Shown: positions 35,114 to 46,224 of the stretch, piece after piece
How positions within the stretch are numbered: position 1 is the first letter of the stretch
How the letters are laid out: each line of letters begins with the position of its first letter
NCBI RefSeq assembly: GCF_902712915.1
Contig: NZ_CACTIA010000005.1
Coordinates: forward strand, 2,070,001 to 2,134,000
Reading direction: 5' to 3'
DNA from: Acidiphilium sp. C61
GTDB taxonomy: Bacteria > Pseudomonadota > Alphaproteobacteria > Acetobacterales > Acetobacteraceae
Length of the DNA stretch: 64,000 nt
Notes under the pieces: generated by a model
What the model was told of the DNA's origin: nothing
What the model saw: only the letters and a program-made list of their open reading frames with translations
Database searches by the model: none
Position numbers and translations under genes: made by a program

Positions 35114-36286
35114 TCAGGCGGTTTCCCTGAACAGCTCGCGGCCGATCAGCATGCGGCGGATTTCCGAGGTGCCGGCGCCGATCTCGTAGAGTTTCGCATC
35201 GCGCAGCAGCCGGCCGGTGGCATAATCGTTGATGTAGCCGTTGCCGCCGAGGCACTGGATCGCCTCCAGCGCCATCCAGGTCGCCTTCTCGGCGGCGTAG
35301 AGGATGGCGCCGGCGGCGTCCTTGCGGGTGGTCCGGCCGCGATCGCACGCCTTCGCCACGGTGTAGACATAGGCGCGGGCGGCGCTCATCGTCACGTACA
35401 TGTCGGCGAGCTTGCCCTGGATGAGCTGGAACTCGCCGATCTTCTGGCCGAACTGCTCGCGCTCGTGGACATAGGGGATCACGATGTCGAGCGCTGACTG
35501 CATGATGCCCAGCGGCCCGGCGGCGAGGACGGCGCGCTCGTAGTCGAGCCCGCTCATCAGCACGTTGACGCCGCGGCCGACGCCGCCGAGCACGTTGGCC
35601 TCGGGGACGACGCAATCCTCGAAGACCAGCTCGCCGGTGTTGGAGCCGCGCATGCCGAGCTTGTCGAGCTTCTGGGCGCAGGAGAAGCCGGGCATGGTTT
35701 TTTCGATGAGGAAGGCGGTGATGCCGCGCGGGCCGGCTTCGGGGTCGGTTTTCGCGTAGACCACCAGCGTGTCGGCCTCGGGGCCGTTGGTGATCCACAT
35801 TTTCGTGCCGTTCAGCACGTAGGAATTGCCGCGCTTTTCGGCGCGCAGGCGCATCGAGACCACGTCCGACCCGGCATTGGGCTCGGACATCGCCAGCGCG
35901 CCGACCTTGCGGCCGGAGACGAGGTCCGGCAGGTAGCGCTCGCGCTGGGCGTCGGTGCCGTTGAGGCGGATCTGGTTGACGCAGAGATTGGAATGCGCGC
36001 CGTAGGACAGGCCGACCGAGGCCGAGGCGCGGGAGATTTCCTCCATCGCGACGCAATGGGCGAGATAGCCCATGCCGGCGCCGCCATATTGCTCCGGCAC
36101 GGTGATGCCGAGCAGGCCGATGTCGCCCAGTTTCGCCCAGAGATCGGCCGGGAAGTCGTCGTCGCGGTCGATCGCGGCGGCGCGGGGGGCGATTTCGGCG
36201 TCGGCGAAGCGGCGGACCGTATCGCGCAGGGCGTCGATCTCCTCGCCGAGGTCGAAATCGAGCATGGTGTGGCTATTCGCGCGCAT
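35114..36286 (-). CDS. ivd: Isovaleryl-CoA dehydrogenase
   Basis: 390 residues from the ATG at 36286 with GGAGAAGGAC upstream. An acyl-CoA dehydrogenase of the leucine degradation pathway, using FAD and passing electrons to ETF. Motifs: [49 protein letters not shown], the catalytic Glu in [15 protein letters not shown] (the position peculiar to isovaleryl-CoA dehydrogenases) and [22 protein letters not shown] (in part). No methylcrotonyl-CoA carboxylase genes are beside it. It overlaps the small membrane protein gene by 14 bp. Confidence 0.92.
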   Translation of the reverse strand: MRANSHTMLDFDLGEEIDALRDTVRRFADAEIAPRAAAIDRDDDFPADLWAKLGDIGLLGITVPEQYGGAGMGYLAHCVAMEEISRASASVGLSYGAHSNLCVNQIRLNGTDAQRERYLPDLVSGRKVGALAMSEPNAGSDVVSMRLRAEKRGNSYVLNGTKMWITNGPEADTLVVYAKTDPEAGPRGITAFLIEKTMPGFSCAQKLDKLGMRGSNTGELVFEDCVVPEANVLGGVGRGVNVLMSGLDYERAVLAAGPLGIMQSALDIVIPYVHEREQFGQKIGEFQLIQGKLADMYVTMSAARAYVYTVAKACDRGRTTRKDAAGAILYAAEKATWMALEAIQCLGGNGYINDYATGRLLRDAKLYEIGAGTSEIRRMLIGRELFRETA

Positions 36287-36677
36287 GGCGTTGTCCTTCT
36301 CCGCGGTCGAGGCGTGCCGGCATCGCGGCTTCGAGCCAGCCCCAGAGGCCGAGAGCGGCGCCGATGATGCCTTCGGTGCCATTGTAATTGATGACGGCGA
36401 CGATGCCGAGGGCGGCGCCGGCGACGCCGAGCGCGCGGCTGGCGAAGGCGAAGCCGAGCAGGCCGAGCAGCAGGGCGGGAAAGCCGAACAGGTCTTCGTA
36501 TTGCAGCCAGAGCACGGCCTGGCGTGGGGCGCAGACCAGCGGGGCATGGGCGGCGGCGCAGAGGCCGACATAGGCGCGGGGCTCGATCGTCGCCATCCGG
36601 AAGCCGATCGCGGCGGCGGCAAGCGCGATCACGACCGCGATTCCGGTCAGCTCGGCTTGTCCAAATCTTGCTCTCAT
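36273..36677 (-). CDS. Small hypothetical membrane protein
   Basis: About 134 residues from the ATG at 36677 (AAGGGGC upstream). Three to four hydrophobic segments ([64 protein letters not shown]). A loop with two Cys ([15 protein letters not shown]) could form a disulphide. No family recognised. It overlaps the ivd gene by 14 bp, so the two are translated together, but a functional link is not evident. Confidence 0.7.
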   Translation of the reverse strand: MRARFGQAELTGIAVVIALAAAAIGFRMATIEPRAYVGLCAAAHAPLVCAPRQAVLWLQYEDLFGFPALLLGLLGFAFASRALGVAGAALGIVAVINYNGTEGIIGAALGLWGWLEAAMPARLDRGEGQRHARE

Positions 36678-36744
36678 GCCCCTTGCCTCGTAATGGTGCA
36701 TCGCGAAAACGCCCGCGACAGACCCGGCTGCATATCACGGACCC

Positions 36745-37632
36745 ATGCAAGACCAGAAACACGCCCTGAGCTTCCAGGATATCATTCTCGCGCTGCACCG
36801 GTTCTGGGCCCGGCAGGGCTGCGTGATCCTGCAGCCTTACGACATGGAAATGGGCGCGGGAACCTTCCACCCGGCGACCACGCTGCGCTCGCTCGGGCCG
36901 AAGCCGTGGGCGGCGGCCTATGTGCAGCCCTCGCGCCGGCCCTCGGACGGGCGGTATGGCGAGAATCCGAACCGGTTGCAGCATTATTACCAGTACCAGG
37001 TGATCATGAAGCCCTCGCCGGCGGACGCGCAGGAGCTGCTGCTGGCGAGCTACCGCGAGATCGGGCTCGATCCGCTGCGGCACGATTTCCGCTTCGTCGA
37101 GGATGACTGGGAGAGCCCGACGCTGGGCGCCTGGGGGCTCGGCTGGGAAATCTGGTGCGACGGGATGGAGGTGGGGCAGTTCACCTATTTCCAGCAGGTC
37201 GGCGGGATCGCGGTGGATGTGCCGAGCTTCGAGATGACCTACGGGCTGGAGCGGCTGGCGATGTATGTGCAGGGGGTGGAGAATGTCTATTCGCTCCGCT
37301 TCAACGACGCCGAGGGGCCGCACGCGCTGAGCTATGGCGATGTGTTCCTCCGGGCGGAGAAGGATTATTCGGCGCATAATTTCGAGGTGGCGGATACCGC
37401 GATGCTGATGCGGCATTTCGGCGATGCGGAGCGGGAATGCGGGGCGCTGGTGGCGCGGGGGCTGGCGCAGCCGGCCTATGACCAGTGCATCAAGGCGAGC
37501 CATCTGTTCAACCTGCTGGACGCGCGCGGGGTGATTTCGGTGACCGAGCGCGCCGCCTATATCGGCCGGGTGCGGACGCTGGCGAAGGCGTGCGCGGAGG
37601 TTTGGGTCGCGGGGGAGACAGACCATGGCTGA
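36745..37632 (+). CDS. glyQ: Glycyl-tRNA synthetase alpha subunit
   Basis: 295 residues, the standard alpha-subunit length. [44 protein letters not shown] and [33 protein letters not shown] (in part) are signature stretches of the class II catalytic core. It pairs with GlyS as an alpha2beta2 enzyme that charges tRNA-Gly. It overlaps glyS by 8 bp. Confidence 0.97.
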   Translation: MQDQKHALSFQDIILALHRFWARQGCVILQPYDMEMGAGTFHPATTLRSLGPKPWAAAYVQPSRRPSDGRYGENPNRLQHYYQYQVIMKPSPADAQELLLASYREIGLDPLRHDFRFVEDDWESPTLGAWGLGWEIWCDGMEVGQFTYFQQVGGIAVDVPSFEMTYGLERLAMYVQGVENVYSLRFNDAEGPHALSYGDVFLRAEKDYSAHNFEVADTAMLMRHFGDAERECGALVARGLAQPAYDQCIKASHLFNLLDARGVISVTERAAYIGRVRTLAKACAEVWVAGETDHG

Positions 37633-39796
37633 GTTCTTCCTCGAACTTTTCTCCGAGGAAATTCCGGCGCGGATGCAGCAGGCGGCGGCGGAGCAGCTGG
37701 CGAAGCTGGTGGGTGCGCAGCTCGCGCCGCTGTCGCCGCGCGACGTGCGGTCGTTTGGCGCCGCGCGGCGGATCGCGGTGACGGCGACGATCGCGGCCGA
37801 GGTGCCGGCGTCGGCGAGCGAATTGCGCGGGCCGAAGCTCGGCGCACCGCCGCAGGCGCTGGAGGGGTTCCTGCGCAAGAATGGCGCCGTGCGGGAAGAG
37901 CTGGTCGAGGAGGATGGGTATTTCCTGCTCCGGCGGAACCTGCCGTCGCGGCCGGCCGGCGAGCTGATCGCGGGTGAATTCGCGCAGGCGCTGGCCGGGT
38001 TCGGCTGGCCGAAATCGATGCGCTGGGGGCAGAGCGGGGCGTTTACCTGGGTGCGGCCGTTGCGCCGGGTGGTGTGCCTGCTCGATGGCGCGGTGGTGCC
38101 GTTCACGCTCGGGCCGGTTGCGAGCGGGGATGAGAGCGAGGGGCACCGGTTTCTGGCGCCGGGCGCGTTCCGGGTACGCTCCGCCGCGCAATGGCAGGAG
38201 GAGCTGCGGGCGCGGTTCGTGATCGTCGACGCCGGTGAGCGGCGGGAGCGGATCAGGGCCGGGTTGCGCGCGGCGGCCGGGGAAAAAGGGCTCGGCGTTG
38301 CCGAGGATGCGGGGCTGCTGGACGAGGTCGCGGGGCTGGTTGAGTGGCCGGTCTGCCTGATCGGGGCGATCGATCCGGGGCAGATGGCGCTGCCGCCGGA
38401 GGTGCGCGAACTGTCGATGAAGGTGAACCAGCGCTATTTCGCGACGCGCGACGCGGCGGGGAACCCGGCGCCGCATTTCGCCTTCGTCGCCAATATCGCG
38501 GCGAATGACGGCGGGGCGGCGATCATCGCCGGCAATGAGCGGGTGCTGCGGGCGAGGCTCGCGGATGCGGAGCATTTCTGGGCGCAGGACCGCAAGCAGA
38601 GGCTGGACTCGTGGCTGCCGAAGCTCGATGCGGTGACGTTCCACGCGAAGCTCGGCACCCAGCATGCGCGGGCCGGGCGGATCGAGGCGCTGGCGCGGGA
38701 GATTGCGCGGGCGCTGGGCGCCGACCAGGCAGCGGCGGATGCGGCGGCGCGGGCCGGGCGGCTGTGCAAGGCGGATCTCGTGAGCGGGATGGTCGGCGAG
38801 TTCCCCGAGCTGCAGGGCATCATGGGCGGGTATTACGCCGCCTCCTCCGGCGAGGGCGAGGCGATCGCCGCGGCGATCCGCACGCATTACCAGCCGAAAG
38901 GCCCGTCGGACGAGGTGCCTTCGGGCGTGATCGCCGCCGCCGTGGCGCTGGCGGACAAGATCGATACGCTGGCCGGGTTCTTCGTGATTGGCGAGAAGCC
39001 GACGGGTTCAGGCGATCCCTATGCCTTGCGCCGTGCTGCTCTCGGCGTGATCCGGATTGTGCTGGTGAACCGTTTTGCTCTGCCTCTGCGGCAGATTCTG
39101 GACGTGGCTGTTGAGCGAATTAGCGAAAGCAGTTTCGAGGCGGCAGAAAAGACGACTGACAAGGCAATCGCCTACGCCCAAAGTCAGAACGTGCCAGTTG
39201 GCGCAAGATTGAGTGCTCGTGGACGGGGCACAGTCTTAGATCCAGCTTCCGGGAAGCAGATCAATTCACGCGTTCCTGAAATCTTTGACTTTATCATTGA
39301 TCGCTTGCGCGTGCTTTTGAGAAGCGAGGGCAAGCGGTTCGACGTGCTGAATGCCGTTCTGGATACCGCATGGGATGACGACCTGACCCGGCTGATCGCG
39401 CGGACCGAGGCGCTCGGGGCGTTCCTGGCCAGCGAGGACGGGGCGAACCTGCTCGCGGCGTATCGGCGGAGTGCCAACATCCTGCGGATCGAGGATGCGA
39501 AGGACGGGCCGCACGAGGGCACCATCGATCCCGGCTTGCTGGCCGAGGCGGCGGAGATCGCGCTGGCGGATGCGCTGGAGGCGGTCGATCGCGAGGCCGT
39601 GCGGCGCCTGACCGACGAGGATTTCGCCGCCGCGATGCGCGGTTTTGCGGCGCTGCGCGCGCCGGTCGATGCGTTTTTCGATCATGTGACGGTGAATGCG
39701 ACCAGTGCTGAATTACGCCGCAATCGTCTGCGACTTCTCGCCCGCCTGCGCGACGTGATGCACCGCGTCGCCGATTTCTCGAAACTGGAAGGGTAA
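37625..39796 (+). CDS. glyS: Glycyl-tRNA synthetase beta subunit
   Basis: 723 residues. N-terminal [36 protein letters not shown], the HD-like region [24 protein letters not shown] and the C-terminal anticodon-binding block ending [28 protein letters not shown]. It supplies tRNA recognition for GlyQ. The stretch 39040-39345 (about residues 472-574) is visibly AT-richer and uses codons unlike the rest, pointing to a mosaic gene. The frame is intact. ppdK starts 7 bp downstream. Confidence 0.95.
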   Translation: MAEFFLELFSEEIPARMQQAAAEQLAKLVGAQLAPLSPRDVRSFGAARRIAVTATIAAEVPASASELRGPKLGAPPQALEGFLRKNGAVREELVEEDGYFLLRRNLPSRPAGELIAGEFAQALAGFGWPKSMRWGQSGAFTWVRPLRRVVCLLDGAVVPFTLGPVASGDESEGHRFLAPGAFRVRSAAQWQEELRARFVIVDAGERRERIRAGLRAAAGEKGLGVAEDAGLLDEVAGLVEWPVCLIGAIDPGQMALPPEVRELSMKVNQRYFATRDAAGNPAPHFAFVANIAANDGGAAIIAGNERVLRARLADAEHFWAQDRKQRLDSWLPKLDAVTFHAKLGTQHARAGRIEALAREIARALGADQAAADAAARAGRLCKADLVSGMVGEFPELQGIMGGYYAASSGEGEAIAAAIRTHYQPKGPSDEVPSGVIAAAVALADKIDTLAGFFVIGEKPTGSGDPYALRRAALGVIRIVLVNRFALPLRQILDVAVERISESSFEAAEKTTDKAIAYAQSQNVPVGARLSARGRGTVLDPASGKQINSRVPEIFDFIIDRLRVLLRSEGKRFDVLNAVLDTAWDDDLTRLIARTEALGAFLASEDGANLLAAYRRSANILRIEDAKDGPHEGTIDPGLLAEAAEIALADALEAVDREAVRRLTDEDFAAAMRGFAALRAPVDAFFDHVTVNATSAELRRNRLRLLARLRDVMHRVADFSKLEG

Positions 39797-39803
39797 CGCC
39801 CCG

Positions 39804-42473
39804 ATGAGCAAATTCGTCTACAGCTTCGGCCCCGGCGCCAGCGATGGTTCGGCCGCGATGCGCAACCTGCTCGGCGGCAAGGGGGCGAACCTTGCCGAGA
39901 TGGCGAGCATCGGCCTGCCGGTGCCGCCGGGGTTCACCATCACCACCGAGGTGTGCACCGCGTTCTATGACAATGACCGCGCCTATCCGGAAGGGTTGCG
40001 CGAGCAGGTGGACGCGGCGTTGGCGAAGGTCGAGGCGGAGGTGGGGCGGCGCTTCGGCGACAAGCACAACCCGCTGCTGGTCTCGGTGCGCTCGGGCGCG
40101 CGGGTGTCGATGCCGGGGATGATGGATACCGTGCTCAATCTCGGGCTCAACGACGTCACCGTGCAGGGGCTGGCCGAGGGGGCGGGGGATTCGCGCTTCG
40201 CCTGGGATTCGTATCGGCGGTTCATCCAGATGTACGGCTCGGTGGTGCTCGGTGTGGCGCATCACCGCTTCGAGGAGATCATCGAGAACGTGAAGCTCGA
40301 TGAGGGCGCGACCGAGGACACCCAGCTTTCGGCGCAGGACTGGCATCGCGTGGTGGAAGCCTACAAGGAAGTCGTGCAGGCCGAGACCGGCAAGCCCTTC
40401 CCGCAGGACCCGCACGACCAGCTCTGGGGTGCCGTGGGGGCGGTGTTCGGCTCGTGGATGAACCAGCGGGCGATCACCTACCGGCGGCTGCACGAGATCC
40501 CGGCCGACTGGGGCACGGCGGTGAACGTGCAGGCGATGGTGTTCGGCAACATGGGCGAGGATTGCGCGACCGGGGTGTGCTTCACCCGCGACCCCTCGAC
40601 CGGGATGAACGAGTTCTACGGCGAATATCTGCCGAACGCGCAGGGCGAGGACGTGGTGGCGGGCATCCGCACGCCGCGCCCGCTGTCGAACGCGTATGCG
40701 AAGCCGGGCGAGATCAGCCTCGAACAGTCGATGCCGGCGGCCTATGCCGAGCTGGTGCGGGTGCGCGAGACGCTGGAGCGGCATTACCGCGACATGCAGG
40801 ACATCGAATTCACCATCCAGCAGCAGAAGCTGTACATGTTGCAGACGCGCAACGGCAAGCGGACGGCGCCGGCGAGCGTGCGGATCGCGGTGGAGATGGC
40901 GGAATCCGGGCTGATCGACCGGCGCGAGGCGGTGACGCGGGTGAACCCGCAATCGCTCGACCAGCTGCTGCACCCGACGCTCGATCCGAAGGCGAAGAAG
41001 ACGCTGCTGGCGCGCGGGCTGCCGGCCTCCCCGGGGGCGGCGTCCGGCATCGTCGTGTTCTCGGCCGACGAGGCGGAGATGCGCGCACAGAAGGGCGAGG
41101 CGGTGATCCTGGTGCGGATCGAGACCAGCCCTGAGGATATTCACGGCATGCACGCGGCGCGCGGCATTCTGACCACGCGCGGCGGGATGACCAGCCACGC
41201 CGCGGTGGTCGCGCGCGGGATGGGGCGGCCCTGTGTTGCGGGTGCGGGCGGCATTCACGTCGATTACGGTGCGAAGACGCTCTCCGCCGGCGGGGTGACG
41301 CTGCGCGCGGGCGACACGATCACGTTGGACGGGGCGACGGGCGAGATTTTCACCGGCTTCGTGCCGATGATCGAGCCGCAGCTGTCGGGCGATTTCGCCA
41401 AGCTGATGGGCTGGGCCGACGAGGTGCGCCGGCTGCGGGTGCGGGCGAACGCCGAGACGCCGCTGGACGCCGAGACGGCGCGCAAGTTCGGTGCCGAGGG
41501 GATCGGGCTGTCGCGCACCGAGCACATGTTCTTCGATCCCGAGCGGATCGGCGCGGTGCGGCAGATGATCATGGCGCAGGACGAGGCCGGGCGCCGGGCG
41601 GCGCTGGCGAAGCTGCTGCCGTATCAGCGGCAGGATTTCGTCGCGCTGTTCCGCATCATGGCGGGGCTGCCGGTGACGATCCGCCTGCTCGACCCGCCGC
41701 TGCACGAATTCCTGCCGCATGGCGAGGCGGAGCTGGAGGAGGTTGCGCAGGCGCTCGGCATGAGTGTGGACGCGATGCGCCAGCGCGCCGCCGAGCTTTC
41801 GGAGGCGAACCCGATGCTCGGGCATCGCGGCTGCCGCCTCGGCATTTCCTTCCCGGAAATCTACGAGATGCAGGCGCGGGCGATTTTCGAGGCGGCGCTG
41901 GAGGTGGCGGCCGAGACCGGCAAGGCTCCGGTGCCGGAGATCATGATCCCGCTGGTGGGGATGAAGCGCGAGCTGGACATCACCCGCGGGCAGGTGGAGC
42001 GGATTGCCGCCGCCGTGTTCGACGAGGCGGGGCGGGTGCTGGAGTACAGCATCGGCACGATGATCGAGCTGCCGCGCGCGGCGCTGACGGCGGATACGAT
42101 CGCGCTGTCGGCCGATTTCTTCTCCTTCGGCACCAACGACCTGACGCAGACGGTGTTCGGCCTGTCGCGCGACGATGCCGGCAAGTTCCTGCCGAAATAT
42201 GTCGAGAGCGGGATTCTGCCGAAGGACCCGTTCGTCTCGATCGATATCGAGGGTGTCGGCGGGATGATCCGCATCGCCGCCGAGCGCGGGCGGAGCACGA
42301 AGGCCGGGCTCAAGCTCGGGATTTGCGGCGAGCACGGCGGCGATCCGGCCTCGATCGCGTTCTGCGAGGAGATCGGGCTCGATTACGTGTCGTGCAGCCC
42401 GTACCGGGTGCCGGTGGCGCGGCTGGCGGCGGCGCAGGCGGCGATTGGCGCGGGCGGCGACCGGACGGCGTGA
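39804..42473 (+). CDS. ppdK: Pyruvate phosphate dikinase
   Basis: 889 residues. It interconverts pyruvate, ATP and phosphate with PEP, AMP and pyrophosphate. N-terminal ATP-grasp domain ([43 protein letters not shown]), phosphohistidine domain with the swivelling His465 in [18 protein letters not shown], and C-terminal PEP/pyruvate domain (LRTEHMFF-type [34 protein letters not shown]). It could supply PEP for the PTS or for gluconeogenesis. Its last five codons plus stop (GDRTA, TGA 42471-42473) are the first part of a 53-bp tandem array. Confidence 0.97.
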   Translation: MSKFVYSFGPGASDGSAAMRNLLGGKGANLAEMASIGLPVPPGFTITTEVCTAFYDNDRAYPEGLREQVDAALAKVEAEVGRRFGDKHNPLLVSVRSGARVSMPGMMDTVLNLGLNDVTVQGLAEGAGDSRFAWDSYRRFIQMYGSVVLGVAHHRFEEIIENVKLDEGATEDTQLSAQDWHRVVEAYKEVVQAETGKPFPQDPHDQLWGAVGAVFGSWMNQRAITYRRLHEIPADWGTAVNVQAMVFGNMGEDCATGVCFTRDPSTGMNEFYGEYLPNAQGEDVVAGIRTPRPLSNAYAKPGEISLEQSMPAAYAELVRVRETLERHYRDMQDIEFTIQQQKLYMLQTRNGKRTAPASVRIAVEMAESGLIDRREAVTRVNPQSLDQLLHPTLDPKAKKTLLARGLPASPGAASGIVVFSADEAEMRAQKGEAVILVRIETSPEDIHGMHAARGILTTRGGMTSHAAVVARGMGRPCVAGAGGIHVDYGAKTLSAGGVTLRAGDTITLDGATGEIFTGFVPMIEPQLSGDFAKLMGWADEVRRLRVRANAETPLDAETARKFGAEGIGLSRTEHMFFDPERIGAVRQMIMAQDEAGRRAALAKLLPYQRQDFVALFRIMAGLPVTIRLLDPPLHEFLPHGEAELEEVAQALGMSVDAMRQRAAELSEANPMLGHRGCRLGISFPEIYEMQARAIFEAALEVAAETGKAPVPEIMIPLVGMKRELDITRGQVERIAAAVFDEAGRVLEYSIGTMIELPRAALTADTIALSADFFSFGTNDLTQTVFGLSRDDAGKFLPKYVESGILPKDPFVSIDIEGVGGMIRIAAERGRSTKAGLKLGICGEHGGDPASIAFCEEIGLDYVSCSPYRVPVARLAAAQAAIGAGGDRTA

Positions 42474-42836
42474 GCCGGCCGGTCTGACGCGCGCTGGCGT
42501 TTTGCTCCGGCGACCGGACGGCGTGAGCCGGCCGGTCTGACGCACGCTGGCGTTTTGCTCCGGCGACCGGACGGCGTGAGCCGGCCGGGCTGACGCACGC
42601 TGGCGTTTTGCTCCGGCGACCGGACGGCGTGAGCCGGCCGGGCTGACGCACGCTGGCGTTTTGCTCCGGCGACCGGACGGCGTGAGCCGGCCGGGCTGAC
42701 GCACGCTGGCGTTTTGCTCCGGCGACCGGACGGCGTGAGCTGGATTTTTGCTCCGGCAACCGGATGGCGGAGCAAAAAAACGGTCTGACGTGCGCGGGGG
42801 AAAAGTCCGGCGACCGGACGGCGTGAGCCGGAGGGT
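42456..42836. repeat. 53-bp tandem array growing from the ppdK 3' end
   Basis: Five near-identical 53-bp copies start at 42456, 42509, 42562, 42615 and 42668, followed by a shortened copy (42721) and two degenerate ones up to 42836. The first copy contains the final ppdK codons and stop. Each unit carries GGCGACCGGACGGCGTGAGC and ends TGGCGTTTTGCTCC. The array runs into palindromic repeat R4, and together they fill the 595 bp between two convergent genes. Confidence 0.95.
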
Positions 42837-43036
42837 CTAGAGCACGTTCCGATCCATCAGGATCGGATGTCGTGCTCTATCTTGTTGATAACAAGAGCAT
42901 CTTTATCCGATCAGATGATTCCATCTGATCGGATGATGCTCTAGAGCACGTTCCGATCCATCAGGATCGGATGTCGTGCTCTATCTTGTTGATAACAAGA
43001 GCATCATCCGATCAGATGGCGGCATCTGATCGGATA
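42837..43036. repeat. Duplicated palindromic repeat doublet, copy R4
   Basis: Two consecutive doublets. Each has a unit TAGAGCAC...GTGCTCTA with arms CCGATCC/GGATCGG, linker TCTTGTTGATAACA, and a unit AGAGCATC with inner ATCCGATCAGATG and CATCTGATCGGAT. The first doublet is complete, and the second lacks its right end. A GANTC site (GATTC) lies in the first. Confidence 0.92.
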
Positions 43037-43068
43037 ACGACGCGCTGATTGTCAGCAAGACTCCCGGA

Positions 43069-46059
43069 TCAGGTGGCGATGCTGGCGAGGATGCGCCGCA
43101 CTTCGGCTTCGAAGGGGCCTCGGCTGTTCTCGGCGGCGAGGCGGCGGAGCCCGGCGTCGCGCATCGCGGTCCATTGCGGTTCGCTGCGGTAGAGCGACGC
43201 GATCTGCCTTGCAAAGGCGGCGGCATCATTGCCGGGGACGGCGGCGATCTCCTGACCTTCCGTCCAGCCGAGCTGGCGGCAGAGCAGTTCGGTGGCGACG
43301 CAGGGCAGGCCGTAGGAGACGGTTTCGTAGACCTTGTAGGGCGTGCCGGCGGCGAAGCGGGTGGGGGCGATGAACAGGCGGTGTTCGTCGAAGGCGGGCC
43401 GGAGATCGGCGACCATGCCGCGCAGTGTCAGCCCGGGGATGTTTTCGAGTTCGGCGAGGTCGAGATCCGGCGCGGTGTAGCCGATGAAGGTGAGGCGCGG
43501 CGGGTTGTCCATCACCTTGCGCAGGGCGGGGAGGATCTCGTCGCGATACCAGCGGAGGCTGTCGAGATTCGGGCTGTCCTCGCGGTGGATGCTGCCGATG
43601 AAGAGCAGGCCCTCGCGTTCGGCGAAGGGGCGGGGCGTGGGGGCGAGGTCGCGGATGGTGCCGAGCACGGAGACGCTCGGCAGCCCGACGCCGCGCAGCA
43701 AGGCGGCTTCGGCCTCGTTCACGGCGGTGAGGTGGCGGCAGACCCTGGCCTCGCCGATTTCGGCGTTGATGGCCGCGGTGAGGTCGAAATCATTGTCGCC
43801 GCGCAGGGCGGCGGCCTCGGCCTCGCGCGTGGCGGCGACGGCCTCGGTATCGAGCACGAAGGGGGTTTTTGCCGGGTCGATCCCGGCCTTGGCGAGGATG
43901 GGGGCGATGCGGGTGAGGTTGTGGGCGCGGGAGATCCAGAGCGCGTCGTAGAAGCCCGGGCGGTCGGCCAGAAGGGCGGGCAGGGTCAGGATGGTCTGGT
44001 CGTGCAGCACCTCGGCGGTTTCGGGCAGGTCGCCGAACTGGCTCATCAGGTCGTGGCGGGCGCCGTTGATCGGCAGGACGGAGACCTGCCAGCCGGCGGC
44101 GGCGATGGCGTGCACCACGTCGTTCGCGCGGACGAAGCCGGAGCCGAGATGGCGGACGGGCACGGTGTCCTCGATGAAGAGCAGGCGGCGGCCGGCGCCG
44201 TTGCGGGCGCGGGCGCGAACGGCGCTGCCGGGGGTTTTGGCGTCCGCCTGGCGGCGCAGGAAGGCTGCGTGTTTTTCCACGAAGACGCGGCGGCCGCGGC
44301 GCATCAGCCTTGCTGCGGCCTCGGTATTGGCGGAGCTGCCGTATTCGAGGTGATGGATCGTCACGTCGGGGTCGTAGACGATGCGGAAGCCGGCCTCGAT
44401 CATCCGCACGCAGAGATCGACCTCCTCGTAATAGGCGGGCTTGTAGTCCTCGTCGAAGCCGCCGAGGCGCTGGACCAGGTCGGTGCGGCAGAGGAGGAAG
44501 ACGCCGGAGCAGAAATCGACGTCGCGCACGAAATTGGCTTCCGGGGCGAGCGGCGAGGCATCGCGCAAATAGCCCTGGGTGGAGCCGTCGGCCCAGATGA
44601 TCGAGCCGGCTTCCTGCAAATGGGCATGGGTGCGGATGACCTTGCCGCCGACCGCGCCGATCGTGGCGGCGGTGGCGAGGCGGCGCAGGGCGGTGGCGAT
44701 CGCGGCGTAGCCGAGTTCGATGTCGTTGTTGAGATAGAGCACCGCCTGGGCGGTGACGTGGCGGAGGGCGCGGTTGCAGGCGAGCAGGAAGCCGGGATTT
44801 TCCGGATCGTGGATGATATGCGCGCCGCGGAGGAAGGTCTCGATCCGCGTGGTGGCGTCGGTCGAGCCATTGTCGACCAGCACCAGCTCGATCTGGCCGG
44901 CGAAATTGGCCCGCAGCGAGGCGAGGGCCTGCATCGTCAGGTCGAACTTGTTGTGCACCACCATGATGACCGCGACATCCGGCGTGCCGGTCACGGTGAA
45001 GTCGATCCGCTGGCGGGCGAACAGGGCGGCATGGTTGCGGGCGCGCAGCTCGAAGAGCTGGCGGGTGGCGCTCTCCGGCAGGTCGGGCACGCGTTCGGGC
45101 GGGCAGTGGCCGAGGCCTTCCTTCAGCCCGATCAGGCGCAGATGGGCGAAGGCGTCGCGCACCGTGCCGGCTTCGAGGTCGGCGCGGACGCGCGCATGGG
45201 TGTCGCGGTAATAGACGAGATCGATGTCGGCGCGGGGGCGGCGCAGTTCGAGCGCGCCGTAGCGGAGGAAATGGTGGAAGCCGCTGCGCAGCGCGCCTGC
45301 CTGCACCGCGGCGGCGATGTCGTCATAGGTGTCGAGATGGTAGCTCTCGGAGAATTCGGCGACGGGGTCGAGCCCGGCGGCTTCGCCGCTCGTGATGTAG
45401 TGGTGCAGCGCGTTGCTTGCGCGGCCTCCGGCGATGTCCTCGCGGGCCTGTTCGTGGGCGGCGAGATACCAGTCGGGGTCGAAATAGGGCGAGGCGGGCA
45501 GCTCGGCCGCGCCGGTGCCGAGCGTGTAGAGGTAGTGGACGAAGGGGCCAAGCTCGTCGAGCCGGGCAAGATTGCCGCCGGCTTCCTCGACCTGCTTGCG
45601 GTAGAGATTGCCGTCGAACAGGAAATGGCTGAGCCGCAGTTCCCGCTGGCCCCAGCTCAGCCAGTGGTCGTAGCGGCCGCGAATGTTGAACTTGTCGAGA
45701 TTGTCGAGCGCCATGTCGGGGTAGAGCTCGCCGTAGAGCGTGTCGTCGAACAGCCAGTGCGGGGAGAGGCCGCGATGGCCGAACTGGCAGAAATGGTCGA
45801 AGCCGGAGCGGTAGTCGCCCTCGGCCACCAGGACGGCGACGTCCGGGTTGCGCGCCAGATAGAACGCCTCGTCGAACAGCGGGCTCGGGCTGTGGCCCTG
45901 GCGCGCGCCGATGGCGAGGTAATGGTCGAGCAGAGCGTCAGGGTTGCTGCCGCAGGGCAGCTCGGGGTGGGCGCGGAGATACCATTCGGCGTCGAACAGC
46001 GCCCAGGCGGGTCGTTGGGTGGGGGGCAGGCGCAATAAAATGTCGGCAGATTCTGCCAT
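43069..46059 (-). CDS. Large multidomain glycosyltransferase (GT2 plus GT4-like)
   Basis: 996 residues in three parts. Residues ~1-335 are about six repeats of a short unit such as FDAEWYLRAHPEL...HYLAIGARQGHSPSPLFDE and FYLARNPDV. Residues ~350-600 form a GT2 domain (VAVIMVVHNKFDLTMQALASL, VLVDNGSTDATT, the metal-binding YLNNDIELG, GGFDEDYKPAYYEEVDL). Residues ~640-996 are a GT4-like domain (LLFIGSIHREDSPNLDSLRWYRDEI, GTPYKVYETVSYGLPCVAT). Expected role: building a surface polysaccharide or glycoprotein glycan. It is followed by two repeat families on the 3' side and one on the 5' side, and has no glycan cluster around it. Confidence 0.88.
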   Translation of the reverse strand: MAESADILLRLPPTQRPAWALFDAEWYLRAHPELPCGSNPDALLDHYLAIGARQGHSPSPLFDEAFYLARNPDVAVLVAEGDYRSGFDHFCQFGHRGLSPHWLFDDTLYGELYPDMALDNLDKFNIRGRYDHWLSWGQRELRLSHFLFDGNLYRKQVEEAGGNLARLDELGPFVHYLYTLGTGAAELPASPYFDPDWYLAAHEQAREDIAGGRASNALHHYITSGEAAGLDPVAEFSESYHLDTYDDIAAAVQAGALRSGFHHFLRYGALELRRPRADIDLVYYRDTHARVRADLEAGTVRDAFAHLRLIGLKEGLGHCPPERVPDLPESATRQLFELRARNHAALFARQRIDFTVTGTPDVAVIMVVHNKFDLTMQALASLRANFAGQIELVLVDNGSTDATTRIETFLRGAHIIHDPENPGFLLACNRALRHVTAQAVLYLNNDIELGYAAIATALRRLATAATIGAVGGKVIRTHAHLQEAGSIIWADGSTQGYLRDASPLAPEANFVRDVDFCSGVFLLCRTDLVQRLGGFDEDYKPAYYEEVDLCVRMIEAGFRIVYDPDVTIHHLEYGSSANTEAAARLMRRGRRVFVEKHAAFLRRQADAKTPGSAVRARARNGAGRRLLFIEDTVPVRHLGSGFVRANDVVHAIAAAGWQVSVLPINGARHDLMSQFGDLPETAEVLHDQTILTLPALLADRPGFYDALWISRAHNLTRIAPILAKAGIDPAKTPFVLDTEAVAATREAEAAALRGDNDFDLTAAINAEIGEARVCRHLTAVNEAEAALLRGVGLPSVSVLGTIRDLAPTPRPFAEREGLLFIGSIHREDSPNLDSLRWYRDEILPALRKVMDNPPRLTFIGYTAPDLDLAELENIPGLTLRGMVADLRPAFDEHRLFIAPTRFAAGTPYKVYETVSYGLPCVATELLCRQLGWTEGQEIAAVPGNDAAAFARQIASLYRSEPQWTAMRDAGLRRLAAENSRGPFEAEVRRILASIAT

Positions 46060-46165
46060 CTGGAATACTTTCGTAGCTTAAATAAATAAAATGCAACACG
46101 CGAATGTTTGAGGATAAAAACAGCAAAAATGATGAAGGCGCAAGCGGTTCGATCATCGATATGAC

Positions 46166-46205
46166 AGAGCATGATATCTGACCCAACGGGATCGGATGAT
46201 GCTCT
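46166..46205. repeat. Palindromic repeat, single unit R5
   Basis: AGAGCATG...GATGCTCT, 40 bp, a shortened or decayed relative of the doublets, with only the GATCGGATGATGCTCT half well kept. It lies between the 5' end of the large glycosyltransferase and the 3' end of the exported protein. The AT-rich stretch 46060-46150 probably holds the glycosyltransferase promoter. Confidence 0.8.
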
Positions 46206-46224
46206 GATCGCCAATAGGCGGCGG

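Noticed and set aside
39294..42704. A 1136-codon open frame on the minus strand
   Set aside because: Antisense to glyS and ppdK. Its end is only the tandem array translated.
42456..42836. CRISPR-like appearance of the regularly spaced repeats
   Set aside because: Units are directly adjacent with no unique spacers and no cas genes. The same holds for the arrays at 33988, 57198 and 59899.
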